A DNA stretch of 64,000 nt from Psychrobacter arenosus (GCF_904848165.1 NZ_LR884459.1:682001-746000), one strand, 5' to 3'. Positions 48,065-57,991 are shown, counted from the stretch's first letter. Made by a program: numbers and translations. Notes: generated from the letters alone by a model not told the origin.

Positions 48065-48119
48065 AAAAAAATGGACAGAACCACCTTAGTTATTCCACTA
48101 AGCCATTCTGCCCATTTTT
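48065..48119 (-). terminator. Terminator of the permease gene
   Basis: AAAAATGGACAGAA pairs with TTCTGCCCATTTTT apart from one mismatch, with an inner CTTAG/CTAAG pair. T and A runs at both edges allow bidirectional function; it serves the minus-strand permease gene. Confidence 0.8.
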
Positions 48120-48191
48120 ACTTTGTTGTGGTTGCTTGTATTAACTAAGACTAATAAGTCTTGCACCACCTTAACCTAATATAGCTACTAC

Positions 48192-49631
48192 CTACATCAA
48201 GTTATTCTCTTTCAACCACTCAATATTATGCTTTTTCAGTGCTTCAATTTCAGCATCCATAAAGGCTTTGCTCTTGCCCGGTTGCTTGGCTGTAGCATAG
48301 CCATAAAGCGCAATACCTAACACAGTCCAGCCCAAGAAGATCCACCACTCGATACCGGCTAACGCTGAAGGCATACCTGGGAGATACAAGACGAGTAAGC
48401 CCATACTTAATATAACGGTCAAAAATCCTATTGGTTTACCGGCAGGGACTCTAAACGGACGTACCATATTCGGCTCGCGATAACGCAGCACTAAGAAAGA
48501 GATAGCGACACACGTATAAGCAATAACAATCCCAAACCCACCAGCATCTACAATCCAAACCAACATTTTGCGACCGAATAAAGGTGCTAGTGTGGCCAGA
48601 CCACCAATCAATAAAATAGCATTAACGGGAGTATTGTATTTTGGATGAATTTTGCCCAAAAAGCTCGGTAACATGTGTGATTGAGCCATGGCATAAAGTA
48701 AGCGACTGCCGCCAATTAAGAAGGCGTTCCAACTGGATAGAATACCTAAGACGCCACCGACGACCAGTAAAATGCCTGCCCATTTACCGCCCCAAGCATT
48801 GGTCATAGCGTCTGCCGTAGCTAGGGTGGAGTTTTGTGCTTCGATTAACGGTAAAGTACGGCCCACACTCCAAGCCACGCCGATGTACCAAAGGACCGCA
48901 ATCACTAACGAGATAATCAAAAACTTGCCGATAGCAGGACGGGTCAAATCGATCTCTTCTGCAGCCTGCGGAATCACGTCAAAGCCAACAAACATGAAAG
49001 GTACCATGACGATGACTGCCATCATACCGCCAATGCCACCGATAAAGGCTGGTGCCTGTACTGCGGTAGAGTTTTCTGGGCTATAAAGGATTGCACCAAG
49101 AAATAGCAGCACACCGACGAACATAATGCCCATTACCGCCAGTTTTTGGAACCAGGCACTGACCGCGACGCCGCGAATGTTCAACCAAGTGACTAACACG
49201 GAGCCGAGCATACCAACGGCGACCCAAGACGCATAGACGTCCCAGCCCGCCACATTCCACAGCAGACCTTGGTTATAATTGGGGATGAAGTATTCGACGA
49301 CCGTGGGTAAGGCGACCGCTTCGAAAGCCACAACGGAGAGATAGCCGAAGAGGATACTCCAAGAGCAAATAAAGGAGACATGCACGCCTAACGCTCTATG
49401 GGTGTAGGTGTGCTCCCCACCCGTTAAGGGCATGGAGGCTGCGAGTTCAGCATAGGTCACGCCGATTAGAATAACGGCGAAGCCCCCTAGTAAGAAGGCC
49501 AATATAGCCCCCCAAATACCGGCCGAAATAACCCAGCCCCCTGCTAGTACTACCCAGCCCCAGCCTACCATAGCGCCAAAAGCCAGGGCGATGATATCGA
49601 GCTTGCCGAGTGATTTTTTTAATCCAGACAT
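48192..49631 (-). CDS. APC-family amino acid permease
   Basis: A 479-residue transporter with about twelve membrane segments. The APC signature is in LDIIALAFGAMVGWGWVVLAGGW, and PFMFVGFDVIPQAAEEIDL is the conserved region around helix 6. The ATG at 49631 has AAAGGA six bases upstream; the ATG at 49637 is too close. Its place behind gabD-gabT suggests uptake of GABA, 5-aminovalerate or a related omega-amino acid. That is inferred from context. Confidence 0.85.
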   Translation of the reverse strand: MSGLKKSLGKLDIIALAFGAMVGWGWVVLAGGWVISAGIWGAILAFLLGGFAVILIGVTYAELAASMPLTGGEHTYTHRALGVHVSFICSWSILFGYLSVVAFEAVALPTVVEYFIPNYNQGLLWNVAGWDVYASWVAVGMLGSVLVTWLNIRGVAVSAWFQKLAVMGIMFVGVLLFLGAILYSPENSTAVQAPAFIGGIGGMMAVIVMVPFMFVGFDVIPQAAEEIDLTRPAIGKFLIISLVIAVLWYIGVAWSVGRTLPLIEAQNSTLATADAMTNAWGGKWAGILLVVGGVLGILSSWNAFLIGGSRLLYAMAQSHMLPSFLGKIHPKYNTPVNAILLIGGLATLAPLFGRKMLVWIVDAGGFGIVIAYTCVAISFLVLRYREPNMVRPFRVPAGKPIGFLTVILSMGLLVLYLPGMPSALAGIEWWIFLGWTVLGIALYGYATAKQPGKSKAFMDAEIEALKKHNIEWLKENNLM

Positions 49632-49976
49632 AATCATTCCTTTGCTTATGATTTCAGTTTAATTTAAGTCATAGCCTGCTATATCAGGGCTCTATATATT
49701 TCGAATAGTGAAATAGCTATAGAGAGACTGGGTATAGCTCATAGGTCAGTCAGAGAATGCATCAACATCCTGTGACGCATTTTTTTAATGTAATTTTTTA
49801 ATGTAATAAAGCTAACTGCGGTAATAGCGTTAACTGCGCCCTATTCATACAAAATCATGTGATTTTAGAGGGCAAAAAGGGCAGGATGCTATCAACTAAA
49901 GGGGCCTACTTGTGAGGTAGTAGCTCCTTATAACACCTGCCCTTACGGACTTATCTATTTAGAACTTTACAGCGAT
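49632..49976. other. Intergenic region between gabT and the permease
   Basis: It contains the hairpin terminator at 49872-49944 and a short AT-rich stretch (TTTTTTAATG repeated near 49780-49805). The permease gene therefore probably has its own promoter, not precisely locatable. Confidence 0.45.
49872..49944 (-). terminator. Branched terminator after gabT
   Basis: AAGGGCAGG (49877-49885) and CCTGCCCTT (49936-49944) form the outer stem. Inside, AGGGGCCTAC and the GTAG/GCTCCTT side can also pair. Read on the minus strand, TTTTTGCCC follows the stem. Confidence 0.72.
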
Positions 49977-51236
49977 TTATAGCGCAGCTTTAATAATTGC
50001 TAAGCCTTCTTCTAATACTGCATCTGATACCGTTAATGGCACCATGATGCGCATAGAATTGCCATAGCGGCCACAAGAGGCTAGCAGTAGACCTTGAGCA
50101 AAAGCGGCATTTTTTAGATCCGCAGCGGTGGCAGGGTCTGGTTTGCCTTCGCTATCGACCAAGTCAAAGGCCAACATAGCGCCTTTATGACGAATATTGC
50201 CAATCTTAGGGCTGTTTAAATCGGCTAAGAAACCAGCGATTTTGTCGCCTAGGATTTGGCTGCGCTCAAGTAAATTTTCTTCTTCAATCACTTCCATGAC
50301 GGCTAGTGCTGCGACACAGGCTAGTGGGTTACCGGCATAAGTTCCGCCAAGGCCACCAGGTTGTGGTGCGTCCATTATTTCAGCGCGACCAATCACCGCA
50401 GAGATAGGGAAACCACCTGCCAAGCTCTTCGCACTGGTCATCAAGTCCGGCTCAACACCCAATTGCTCAGTAGCGAATAGCGTGCCAGTACGACCAAAGC
50501 CAGATTGTACTTCGTCAAAAATCAATACGATGCCATGCTCGTCGCAAATTTGGCGCAGGGCTTTGGCAAAAGAAGGCGTCACTTGGTGAAAGCCACCCTC
50601 CCCTTGGACAGGCTCTATAATCATCGCTGCCACATCGCTTGGATGGATATCGGCTTGAAAAATCATATCTAAGCTGCGTAATGCTTCTTCTTCAGACACC
50701 CCAAGCTCTGGCGCTGGGAAGGCGGCATGATGGATAGAGGCTGGCATAGGGCCAAAGTTGTTTTTGTAAGGAATGACTTTACCGGTCAGACCCATACACA
50801 TCATAGTACGACCATGCCAACCGCCGACGAAGGAGATAACGCCGTGACGTTTGGTACTAGCACGAGCAATCTTGATGGTGTTTTCGACCGCTTCAGCGCC
50901 GGTAGTAAATAGGACGGCTTTTTTAGCGCCACTGATAGGGGCTTTTTCACATAGCTTCTCTGCCAAGGTGACATAGCTGTCATAGTTGACGATTTGGGCG
51001 GCCGTGTGAGAAAACTTATCTAATTGCTCATGCACGCGTTGGGTAATCTTAGGGTGCGTATGGCCCGTATTTAATACTGAGATACCGCCAACAAAATCGA
51101 TATAGCGGTTGCCCTCAACGTCCCATAGCTCTGCATTTTCAGCACGCTCAGCGAAGATAGGGAAAGCCACGCCTAAGCCTTTAGGCAGGACAGCTTGACG
51201 GCGCTCAAGGAGAGATTTATTAGTGAGAGTACTCAT
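49977..51236 (-). CDS. gabT: 4-aminobutyrate (or 5-aminovalerate) aminotransferase
   Basis: A 419-residue class III PLP aminotransferase. The cofactor lysine lies in DLMTSAKSLAGGFPIS, the PLP-contacting aspartate in LIFDEVQSGFGRTG, and the early glycine-rich FTTGAEAVENTIKIAR is typical. It moves the amino group of GABA to 2-oxoglutarate, giving succinate semialdehyde. DavT enzymes acting on 5-aminovalerate are close relatives, and the gcdH cassette next door makes that alternative real. It follows gabD by about 145 bases. Confidence 0.9.
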   Translation of the reverse strand: MSTLTNKSLLERRQAVLPKGLGVAFPIFAERAENAELWDVEGNRYIDFVGGISVLNTGHTHPKITQRVHEQLDKFSHTAAQIVNYDSYVTLAEKLCEKAPISGAKKAVLFTTGAEAVENTIKIARASTKRHGVISFVGGWHGRTMMCMGLTGKVIPYKNNFGPMPASIHHAAFPAPELGVSEEEALRSLDMIFQADIHPSDVAAMIIEPVQGEGGFHQVTPSFAKALRQICDEHGIVLIFDEVQSGFGRTGTLFATEQLGVEPDLMTSAKSLAGGFPISAVIGRAEIMDAPQPGGLGGTYAGNPLACVAALAVMEVIEEENLLERSQILGDKIAGFLADLNSPKIGNIRHKGAMLAFDLVDSEGKPDPATAADLKNAAFAQGLLLASCGRYGNSMRIMVPLTVSDAVLEEGLAIIKAAL

Positions 51237-51381
51237 AGTGACATCCTTTTACAGAGATAGTAATGATAATTTATTGTGAATGAATCGTGTGGGTCACAGG
51301 TCTATAGACGCCTGTATCAATGTCGATCTACTAGCCAGCATGACCACTTAAAGCGCCAGCTAAGAGACCTTAAGTCAGTGC

Positions 51382-52845
51382 TTAGCCAATATCCTGGCAC
51401 CAATACTTGGTAACCACATATTCTTCCAGACCATATTTTGAGCCTTCACGGCCAAAGCCAGACTGTTTTACGCCACCAAACGGGGCAACTTCCGTAGAGA
51501 TTAAGCCAGTATTTTGACCGACCATACCGTACTCTAAGCCTTCACAGACACGCCATGAGCGGCCTAGATCCTGGCTATAGAAATACGCTGCGAGACCATA
51601 GATAGTATCGTTGGCGGCGGCAATGGCTTCCGCTTCTTCGCTAAAGGTAAAGATTGACGTGATGGGGCCAAAGATTTCTTCAGAAGCAATGTCCATATCT
51701 TCAGTAATATCGCTGATGACCGTAGCTTCAAAGGTTAATTTAGAAGCGTCGTCTTCTTGACCACCGGTGATGAGTTTGGCGCCTTTATCTAGGGCGTCTT
51801 GTAATAGACTCTTGACCTTATCTAACGCTTTTTGGTTGATTAAAGGCCCAATATCGACCCCTTCTGTCATGCCATCACCCACTTTCAAAGCTTTGACTTT
51901 TTTGACGAAGATATCGAGGAACTCTTCTTTGATGCTGTCTTGTAGATAGATACGGTTCGCGCACACACAGGTCTGACCCGCATTGCGGTATTTGGCTGCG
52001 ATTAACCCATCAGCCGCTTTTTCTAAATTGGCGTCGTCAAAGACGATAAAGGGTGCATTACCCCCTAACTCTAAAGAGAGTTTTTTGATAGTATCAGCAC
52101 ATTGCGCCATTAGCGTGCGGCCGACTTCGGTAGACCCAGTGAAAGACAGCTTATGGACCCGGCTATCTTGAGTTAGCACTTCGCCGACGACAGAAGATTT
52201 ACCCGTGACGACTTGCAATACGCCTTTAGGAATACCGGCTTGAATAGCCAACTCACCGAGCGCCAATGCAGACAATGGGGTTTCTGTAGCAGGTTTAACG
52301 ATCATAGTACAGCCTGCTGCTAGTGCCGGACCTGCTTTACGAGTAATCATAGCTGCCGGGAAGTTCCACGGTGTAATCGCTGCGCAGACGCCTACTGGCT
52401 GCTTTAATACGGTAATACGCTGTTCGGTCTTGCCCGCAGGAATAGTATCGCCGTAGATACGCTTGCCTTCTTCGGCAAACCAACGGATAAAGCTGTTGGC
52501 ATAAGAAATTTCACCACGCGACTCTTTTAATGGTTTGCCCTGTTCGGCAGTCATTAATACGGCTAAATCTTCTAAATTTTCATCTATTAGATCGGCCCAC
52601 TTATTGAGCAATTGGCTGCGCTCGCCAGCAGTCTTGGCGGCCCATTCGACTTGCACTTCGTAAGCAGCATTGACGGCTTGCTCAACTTGAGCTTTGCTTA
52701 AGCTTGGCACCTCGCCCACTTTGTCACCATTAAAAGGGTTGGTGACATCGATGAGGCTATTATCAGCGGCATCGATCCAGCCCGTATCGGCAGTGCCGAC
52801 CAGACATTGAGACTTGAGAAGTGAGGGGTTATTAAGGGTAATCAC
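51382..52845 (-). CDS. gabD: Succinate- (or glutarate-) semialdehyde dehydrogenase
   Basis: A 487-residue NAD(P)-dependent aldehyde dehydrogenase. PWNFPAAMITRKAGPALAAG is the cofactor-binding region, ELGGNAPFIVFDDA carries the general base Glu, and AGQTCVCANRIYL the catalytic Cys. The start is the GTG at 52845, with AAGGAG five bases upstream. A longer in-frame reading upstream starts with unrelated residues. It oxidises the semialdehyde made by the adjacent aminotransferase. Confidence 0.92.
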   Translation of the reverse strand: MITLNNPSLLKSQCLVGTADTGWIDAADNSLIDVTNPFNGDKVGEVPSLSKAQVEQAVNAAYEVQVEWAAKTAGERSQLLNKWADLIDENLEDLAVLMTAEQGKPLKESRGEISYANSFIRWFAEEGKRIYGDTIPAGKTEQRITVLKQPVGVCAAITPWNFPAAMITRKAGPALAAGCTMIVKPATETPLSALALGELAIQAGIPKGVLQVVTGKSSVVGEVLTQDSRVHKLSFTGSTEVGRTLMAQCADTIKKLSLELGGNAPFIVFDDANLEKAADGLIAAKYRNAGQTCVCANRIYLQDSIKEEFLDIFVKKVKALKVGDGMTEGVDIGPLINQKALDKVKSLLQDALDKGAKLITGGQEDDASKLTFEATVISDITEDMDIASEEIFGPITSIFTFSEEAEAIAAANDTIYGLAAYFYSQDLGRSWRVCEGLEYGMVGQNTGLISTEVAPFGGVKQSGFGREGSKYGLEEYVVTKYWCQDIG

Positions 52846-53178
52846 GATAACACTCCTTGTGTTAATTATTATCATTGCGCCGCGCTGTACTGCATGTGTC
52901 TATCACAGGCGCGCTTAAATAGAGTCATAGCTTAGAGAGAATAGGTGTCTAGGTATTAGGAGAGGTTATGGCTTTACGCAACTTTCCAGTCACACTTTTA
53001 ATCCTATCCGTAGTCTTAACCGACTATACTAATTCAATATACTGAATCCGTATCTCATATATGGAATAGGTTTATTATAGGGTGCTTATTACGCGCTTTG
53101 CAATAGCCAATTGCTATTGATTTACTTTTATTTATTTTTTTTGCTTACGACTTATTTACTGGTTATAGGATATTAATT
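52846..53178. promoter_or_regulatory. Divergent control region between gabD and the IclR gene
   Basis: About 330 bases between divergent genes. ATTCA-ATATAC-TGAAT at 53032-53047 is an inverted repeat suited to an IclR dimer. TATACT at 53025-53030 just before it is a possible -10 for the regulator gene. Regulation of both sides by the IclR protein is inferred from the arrangement. Confidence 0.5.
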
Positions 53179-53952
53179 TTGAAAGCTACCGTTACTGTGC
53201 CTGCTATAGATAAAATGTGTCTTATTTTAGACTTACTCACCACTAGCCCCTATCCTTTAACTTCTGCAGAGATAGCTACCCAACTTGAACTGCCAAAAAG
53301 CAGTACGCACAATATTTTGCAGAGCTTATTGGGCAAACACTTAGTGTTTAAAGACCGAGATAATCGCTTTCAATTGGGCTCGTATCTGTTGTATTGGGCA
53401 GGTAAATATGAGCAACAGCATAATTTCATCCAAGTTTTTCATGAGCAGATTACTCACCATCCTATCTTGCTAAAACATACCGTCACCCTCTCTAAACTCG
53501 ATGGTAACGAAGTCGTGTTTCTGGCCTGTCATGAGTCTCCAGCCCCACTAGGCTTTACTTTTCACGCTGGCGTCCGCGTACCTGCGCCCTTTTCAGCTAC
53601 CGGCAAAGCCATGCTCGCTACTTTTGAAGACGCCACTTTAGCGCAGATGTTTGCTAGCGCTATGCCCAAGCCGATGACCTCTTACAGTGTCAATACTTTA
53701 GACAAGCTGTACGCCGAGCTTGCTGAGGTCAGACGTACGGGGATTTCGTTAGATGATGGTCAGTTAAGAGAGGGTATGTATTGTATAGGCACTTGTATTC
53801 TCGACAGTTATGACAAGCCTATAGCGGGAATGGCCATAAGCTTTTTAAAAGACGAGTACCTATTGCATAAAGATCAAGTCAGCCAAGAATTATTACTACT
53901 GGCGGAAAACATTAAGCAGAACCTTGGGATTAAGTCCACTGCTGGGCTCTAA
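53179..53952 (+). CDS. IclR-family regulator of the gab cassette
   Basis: A 257-residue IclR-type transcription factor. The winged helix-turn-helix lies at about 8-65 (LTSAEIATQLELPKSSTHNIL). The effector domain spans 80-250, with VRVPAPFSATGKAMLA and a C-terminal GTCILDSYDKPIAGMAISF. The start codon is TTG at 53179, with AGGA about nine bases upstream. It diverges from gabD, so it probably controls that operon; the effector is unknown. Confidence 0.85.
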   Translation: MKATVTVPAIDKMCLILDLLTTSPYPLTSAEIATQLELPKSSTHNILQSLLGKHLVFKDRDNRFQLGSYLLYWAGKYEQQHNFIQVFHEQITHHPILLKHTVTLSKLDGNEVVFLACHESPAPLGFTFHAGVRVPAPFSATGKAMLATFEDATLAQMFASAMPKPMTSYSVNTLDKLYAELAEVRRTGISLDDGQLREGMYCIGTCILDSYDKPIAGMAISFLKDEYLLHKDQVSQELLLLAENIKQNLGIKSTAGL

Positions 53953-54051
53953 GGCATAGGGGCTATTACTAAGCATTGGTGAATCAGCGCTAGTGAACCA
54001 GCTTTGGTAAATAAGATTCTATTAATCAACCTTATTCACCCTGCTGTAATG

Positions 54052-55296
54052 TCAAATGACCTGCCGCTCCTGCAAAGCCTCAATCTCAGCCGCACTCAGC
54101 CCTAATTTGGTTAAAGTCTGTTGCGTTTGCCCCCCAAGGGCAGGTGGTGGTGTCCGATATTGCACGGGGGTCGCTGAAAGCTTAATCGGATTGCCTAGCA
54201 CCCGAATAGGACTATCGGCAAAGCCAATCACCATATCGCGGGCTTTTACTTGCGGCATAGCAAGGGCTTCGGTCACGTTATGAATCGGACCGCATGGGAC
54301 CTTGGCGGCTTCCAATAATTCCAGCCAATATTCGCGCGTGTTGCTGGCGAAAACCTCATTCAATACTGCGGTTAGGGTGTCGCGATTCGCCACTCGTTTA
54401 GGATTGGTCCTATAGCGCTCCTCTAGATGCAGCTCTAGACCTAGCGCCTCACAAATCCTGCCAAACTGCACATCGTTACCACAAGCTAAGATGAAATGAT
54501 TATTATCACCGGTCGCAAAGACTTGATAAGGCGTGATATTCGGATGGGCATTGCCCAGTCTGGGCGGTGTGGTGTTGGTCGCCAACTGATTCATACCAAT
54601 ATTGGCCAACATCGCAATAGCACTATCGAGCAGTGCCACATCGACGTGTTGCCCTTGGCCTGAGTGCTGCCGGGCTAGCAGGGCCGCTTGGATACCAATG
54701 GTCAGCTGCAATCCTGAAAATAAATCTACCACGGCCACCCCTACCTTATGCGGCTCTCCGTCAGCAGGTCCGGTGATGCTCATGAGCCCAGAAAGCCCTT
54801 GGATAATATAATCGTAGCCCGGTTTATGGGCATCAGGCCCAGTCTGACCAAAGCCAGTGAGTGAGGCATAGATTAAGCGTGGATTGATAGCTTTTAAAGA
54901 CTCGTAGTCGAGGCCATATTTTTTCAGCCCACCCACCTTGAAGTTTTCGACCAGCACATCGCTCTCAGCCGCCAACCTTTTTAGCAGCGCTTGCCCCTCA
55001 AGCTTGGTCATATCTACGGTAATAGATTGCTTATTACGGTTGATGGTCGCAAAATAAGCCGAAGTGCCATCTTTAAATGTAGGTGGCTGCCAATGCCGCG
55101 TCTCATCTCCAGTCACTGGCCGCTCTACTTTGATGACGTCTGCCCCTAAGTCAGCGAGCACTTGCGTACAGCTCGGCCCCGCCAAGACCCGTGATAAATC
55201 CAACACTTTAATCCCTGCTAGCGCTTGCGGTGCAGTCGCTTCCTGCCCGCTGGTCTTAGTGTCAGTGGCATTCTCTGGTGTCATATCAGCATCCAT
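54052..55296 (-). CDS. CaiB/BaiF-family CoA transferase (candidate glutarate CoA-transferase)
   Basis: A family III CoA transferase of about 414 residues. LAGIKVLDLSRVLAGPSCTQ opens the fold and the catalytic Asp is expected in PGYDYIIQGLSGLMSITG. The first 30 residues are Thr/Ala/Asp-rich and poorly conserved-looking. The ATG at 55296 is used; an in-frame TTG at 55317 is also possible. It lies downstream of gcdH on the same strand, so transfer of CoA to glutarate is plausible but not proven. Confidence 0.84.
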   Translation of the reverse strand: MDADMTPENATDTKTSGQEATAPQALAGIKVLDLSRVLAGPSCTQVLADLGADVIKVERPVTGDETRHWQPPTFKDGTSAYFATINRNKQSITVDMTKLEGQALLKRLAAESDVLVENFKVGGLKKYGLDYESLKAINPRLIYASLTGFGQTGPDAHKPGYDYIIQGLSGLMSITGPADGEPHKVGVAVVDLFSGLQLTIGIQAALLARQHSGQGQHVDVALLDSAIAMLANIGMNQLATNTTPPRLGNAHPNITPYQVFATGDNNHFILACGNDVQFGRICEALGLELHLEERYRTNPKRVANRDTLTAVLNEVFASNTREYWLELLEAAKVPCGPIHNVTEALAMPQVKARDMVIGFADSPIRVLGNPIKLSATPVQYRTPPPALGGQTQQTLTKLGLSAAEIEALQERQVI

Positions 55297-55474
55297 ACTT
55301 ATCTCGCTTACAGCCAAGCTTGGCTGTTAAAATCAGCTGTTAAAACAGGCTATTAAAATCAGCTATTAAAATTTAAAATTGGGGTGACGCCAAAGCTCTA
55401 TTGACGCCAGTTATCATTAAAACTAATAGCTTATAAAGAGGTTCATAGGAACAACACTGTCCCATTTTCACGCT

Positions 55475-56659
55475 CTAAGCAAAGGCTTGAATGCCCGTCT
55501 GCGCACGGCCTAGAATGAGCGCATGAATGTCATGGGTACCTTCATAAGTATTCACCGCTTCCAGGTTCATCACATGACGGATGACGTGGTATTCATCAGA
55601 GATACCATTACCGCCGTGCATATCGCGCGCGACTCTGGCTATGTTTAGCGCCTTGCCACAGTTATTGCGCTTAATCAAAGAAATCATCTCAGGTGCCGCA
55701 TTGTGCTCATCCATCAAGCGTCCTACTCGCAATGCCGCCTGTAGTCCTAACGCAATCTCAGTCTGCATATCGGCTAATTTCAACTGCACCAACTGGGTAG
55801 CGGCTAACGGACGGTTAAACTGTTTGCGATCGAGCGTATATTGACGTGAGGCTTCCCAGCAGAATTGTGCTGCGCCCATTGCGCCCCAAGCGATACCATA
55901 ACGGGCTTTGTTTAAGCAGCCGAATGGTCCTTTTAGACCGCGAATATCTGGAAAGGCGTTTTCTTCGGGGACAAACACATTGTCCATGACGATTTCACCA
56001 GTGACAGAAGCACGCAGCGAGAACTTACCTTCAATTTTTGGTGTACTTAGTCCTTCCATACCACGCTCTAAAACAAAACCACGAATCTGCCCTTCATCAT
56101 CTTTTGCCCAGACGACAAACACATCCGCGATAGGACTATTGGTAATCCACATCTTATTGCCTTTGAGCTGATAGCCGCCGTCAACCGCTTTAGCACGTGT
56201 CGTCATTGACCCAGGATCAGAGCCTGAATCTGGCTCGGTCAGACCAAAACAGCCCACGTATTCTCCCGTCGCGAGCTTAGGCAGATATTTTTGCTTTTGC
56301 GCTTCGGTGCCATACGCCCAGATAGGGTGCATCACCAAGCTCGACTGCACACTCATTGCCGAGCGATACCCTGAGTCAACCGCTTCTACTTCTTTGGCGA
56401 TCAGACCATACGCCACACTCGATAGACCCGCACAGCCATAACCGTCAATAGTCACGCCCAGCAAGCCTAGCTCGCCCATCTTTAACATGATATCGCGGTC
56501 AAAGGTCTCATTACGGTTGGCGTCTTTAATCCCCGGCATCAACTCGTTTTGACAAAAGCTACGCGCAGAATTCTGCACCATCTTTTCTTCTTCGGTGAGT
56601 TGATCGTGTAATAAAAACGGGTCGTTCCATTCAAAAGTAGGCTTGCTATGGTTGGACAT
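55475..56659 (-). CDS. gcdH: Glutaryl-CoA dehydrogenase
   Basis: A 394-residue acyl-CoA dehydrogenase that oxidises and decarboxylates glutaryl-CoA to crotonyl-Co[16 protein letters not shown] and [14 protein letters not shown] are FAD and substrate segments. The catalytic Glu is in [22 protein letters not shown], and the phrase [15 protein letters not shown] is typical of the glutaryl-CoA branch. The gene is followed by the CoA transferase and is divergent from an IclR regulator. Confidence 0.92.
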   Translation of the reverse strand: MSNHSKPTFEWNDPFLLHDQLTEEEKMVQNSARSFCQNELMPGIKDANRNETFDRDIMLKMGELGLLGVTIDGYGCAGLSSVAYGLIAKEVEAVDSGYRSAMSVQSSLVMHPIWAYGTEAQKQKYLPKLATGEYVGCFGLTEPDSGSDPGSMTTRAKAVDGGYQLKGNKMWITNSPIADVFVVWAKDDEGQIRGFVLERGMEGLSTPKIEGKFSLRASVTGEIVMDNVFVPEENAFPDIRGLKGPFGCLNKARYGIAWGAMGAAQFCWEASRQYTLDRKQFNRPLAATQLVQLKLADMQTEIALGLQAALRVGRLMDEHNAAPEMISLIKRNNCGKALNIARVARDMHGGNGISDEYHVIRHVMNLEAVNTYEGTHDIHALILGRAQTGIQAFA

Positions 56660-56781
56660 CGCTATCTCCCTGTTAATGTCGTCATGTCTATGATGGTGGT
56701 ATGAATCATTGGTTGAACGTGATAAAAGTGATTAATAAATATGGCTTGCCGGTAAAGTAAAAACGCTTTAAACTAGCTATA

Positions 56782-56798
56782 GTTCCGCATTGCGAAAC
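56782..56798. promoter_or_regulatory. IclR-type operator between gcdH and its regulator
   Basis: GTTCCGCATTGCGAAAC is a near-perfect 17-base palindrome around a central T, differing at one symmetric pair. It resembles operators bound by IclR-family proteins. It is overlapped on the right by a second inverted repeat, GAAAC-TTA-GTTTC, at 56794-56806. It lies about midway in the divergent region, so it could serve both directions. Confidence 0.6.
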
Positions 56799-56913
56799 TT
56801 AGTTTCATTTAATAAAACTATTAAAGCAGAAGCTCTCCGTGAAGTAAAGATAATTACGCTGCATAAAGGTAATAAAATTACTGCTGTAACATTTTTGAAG
56901 GAAAATAGAAGTT

Positions 56914-57753
56914 ATGACTAATGAGATAGCCACCGCCCCTACCCCGCGTAACACCACGTTGAGTGAGACGATTGCTGCGACCCTTGAACAAGCTACAGTG
57001 GTCGAGGATCGTGCTTTTGTGAGTGCTCTAGGCCGGGGGATGCTCGTACTCAGTGTGTTTGAACATGAGCAGTCGCTGACTCATCAGCAGATTTGTGTTG
57101 CGACTGGCCTAGCAAAGGCAACTGTAAGCCGCTTAATTCACACCCTAGAACTATTGGATTTATTAAAACGTACTGAGGATGAGCGCTATCAGCTGGCAAA
57201 GAGTTTACTGAAGCTGAGCAGCAGTGCTTGGAGTCGCTATAATTTAGTAGACGACGCTATGCCACTACTGAGAGAGTTTGCGCGGCAGCACCAAGTTTCC
57301 GTCAATATTGGTACTGAAGTTGAAGGGGAAATTCGCTATGTGGCCTGTTGCCGCAGCCCTGCCCGCCTCGCCGTCAACCTATCAGTGGGCTCCTCTGTGC
57401 CCATTGCCGATACCGCTATTGGTCGGGCCTATTACGCCGTACTGCCGCAAAGTCAGCAGCAGCAACTTATCAATAACCTATCGCTATCTACTACTCTAGC
57501 AGACCGCAACCAAGCCACAGAAATACTAGCTTTAAGCTCGCAGAATTATGCTCAACAAGGCTATTGCTTATCGGATGGGGAGTTTTCTCCCGATATTTTA
57601 GCCATAGCTGTGCCATTATTCGATCGTGCTACGGGTAAATACACCCATGCCTTAAATGCCAGCGTGCCGAAAGCCAATTGGTTAGCGGAGGATTATGTGG
57701 ATTATATTGTGCCTAAATTGCAGGAATTGGCCTTGCAGATAGAGAGTCTTTAA
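56914..57753 (+). CDS. IclR-family regulator of the glutarate cassette
   Basis: A 279-residue IclR-type transcription factor. A 35-residue leader precedes the winged helix-turn-helix (LTHQQICVATGLAKATVSRLIHTL at about 55-78). The effector domain contains CRSPARLAVNLSVGSSVPIADTAIG and ILAIAVPLFDRATGKYTHAL. It is divergent from gcdH with a palindrome between them. The effector may be glutarate or a CoA ester, by inference. Confidence 0.86.
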   Translation: MTNEIATAPTPRNTTLSETIAATLEQATVVEDRAFVSALGRGMLVLSVFEHEQSLTHQQICVATGLAKATVSRLIHTLELLDLLKRTEDERYQLAKSLLKLSSSAWSRYNLVDDAMPLLREFARQHQVSVNIGTEVEGEIRYVACCRSPARLAVNLSVGSSVPIADTAIGRAYYAVLPQSQQQQLINNLSLSTTLADRNQATEILALSSQNYAQQGYCLSDGEFSPDILAIAVPLFDRATGKYTHALNASVPKANWLAEDYVDYIVPKLQELALQIESL

Positions 57754-57795
57754 AAGAAGAAAAGCTCAACACTTTTATTATCCGGCGAGCGAGCT

Positions 57796-57823
57796 GTGCT
57801 ATTGAAATCTCCTTTAATAGCAC
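57796..57823. terminator. Hairpin downstream of the IclR gene
   Basis: GTGCTATT and AATAGCAC are perfect 8-base complements around 12 bases. A T-run is lacking, so termination would be weak. It sits 43 bases after the regulator stop. Confidence 0.45.
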
Positions 57824-57851
57824 TCGTCCAACTATATAAAATTATATAAAT

Positions 57852-57914
57852 ATAGAAATTTAACTATTTTTCCTTCTTTAAAATTATGCCTTCAAAAATA
57901 TAGAAAATTTCTAT
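57852..57914 (+). promoter_or_regulatory. Candidate RtcR enhancer sites
   Basis: Two related AT-rich motifs lie upstream of the sigma-54 promoter: ATAGAAATTTAACTAT (57852-57867) and the perfect palindrome ATAGAAAATTTCTAT (57900-57914). Their centres are about 48 bases apart and about 95 and 142 bases upstream of the inferred start, the usual position for enhancer-binding proteins. Assignment to RtcR is inference. Confidence 0.4.
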
Positions 57915-57975
57915 TTCAAATTTTACTTTGATAAATCAATGACTTGATAAAAAAATATAGCTATAAAGTATAAGT

Positions 57976-57991
57976 TGGCACACCTTTAGCA
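57976..57991 (+). promoter_or_regulatory. Sigma-54 (-24/-12) promoter of rtcB
   Basis: TGGCAC-A-CCTT-TAGCA matches the sigma-54 consensus TGGCAC-R-N4-TTGCW with one mismatch, and the GG and GC elements are at the exact spacing. Transcription would start near 58002, about 54 bases before rtcB. RtcB genes under RtcR are known to use this promoter class. Confidence 0.82.
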
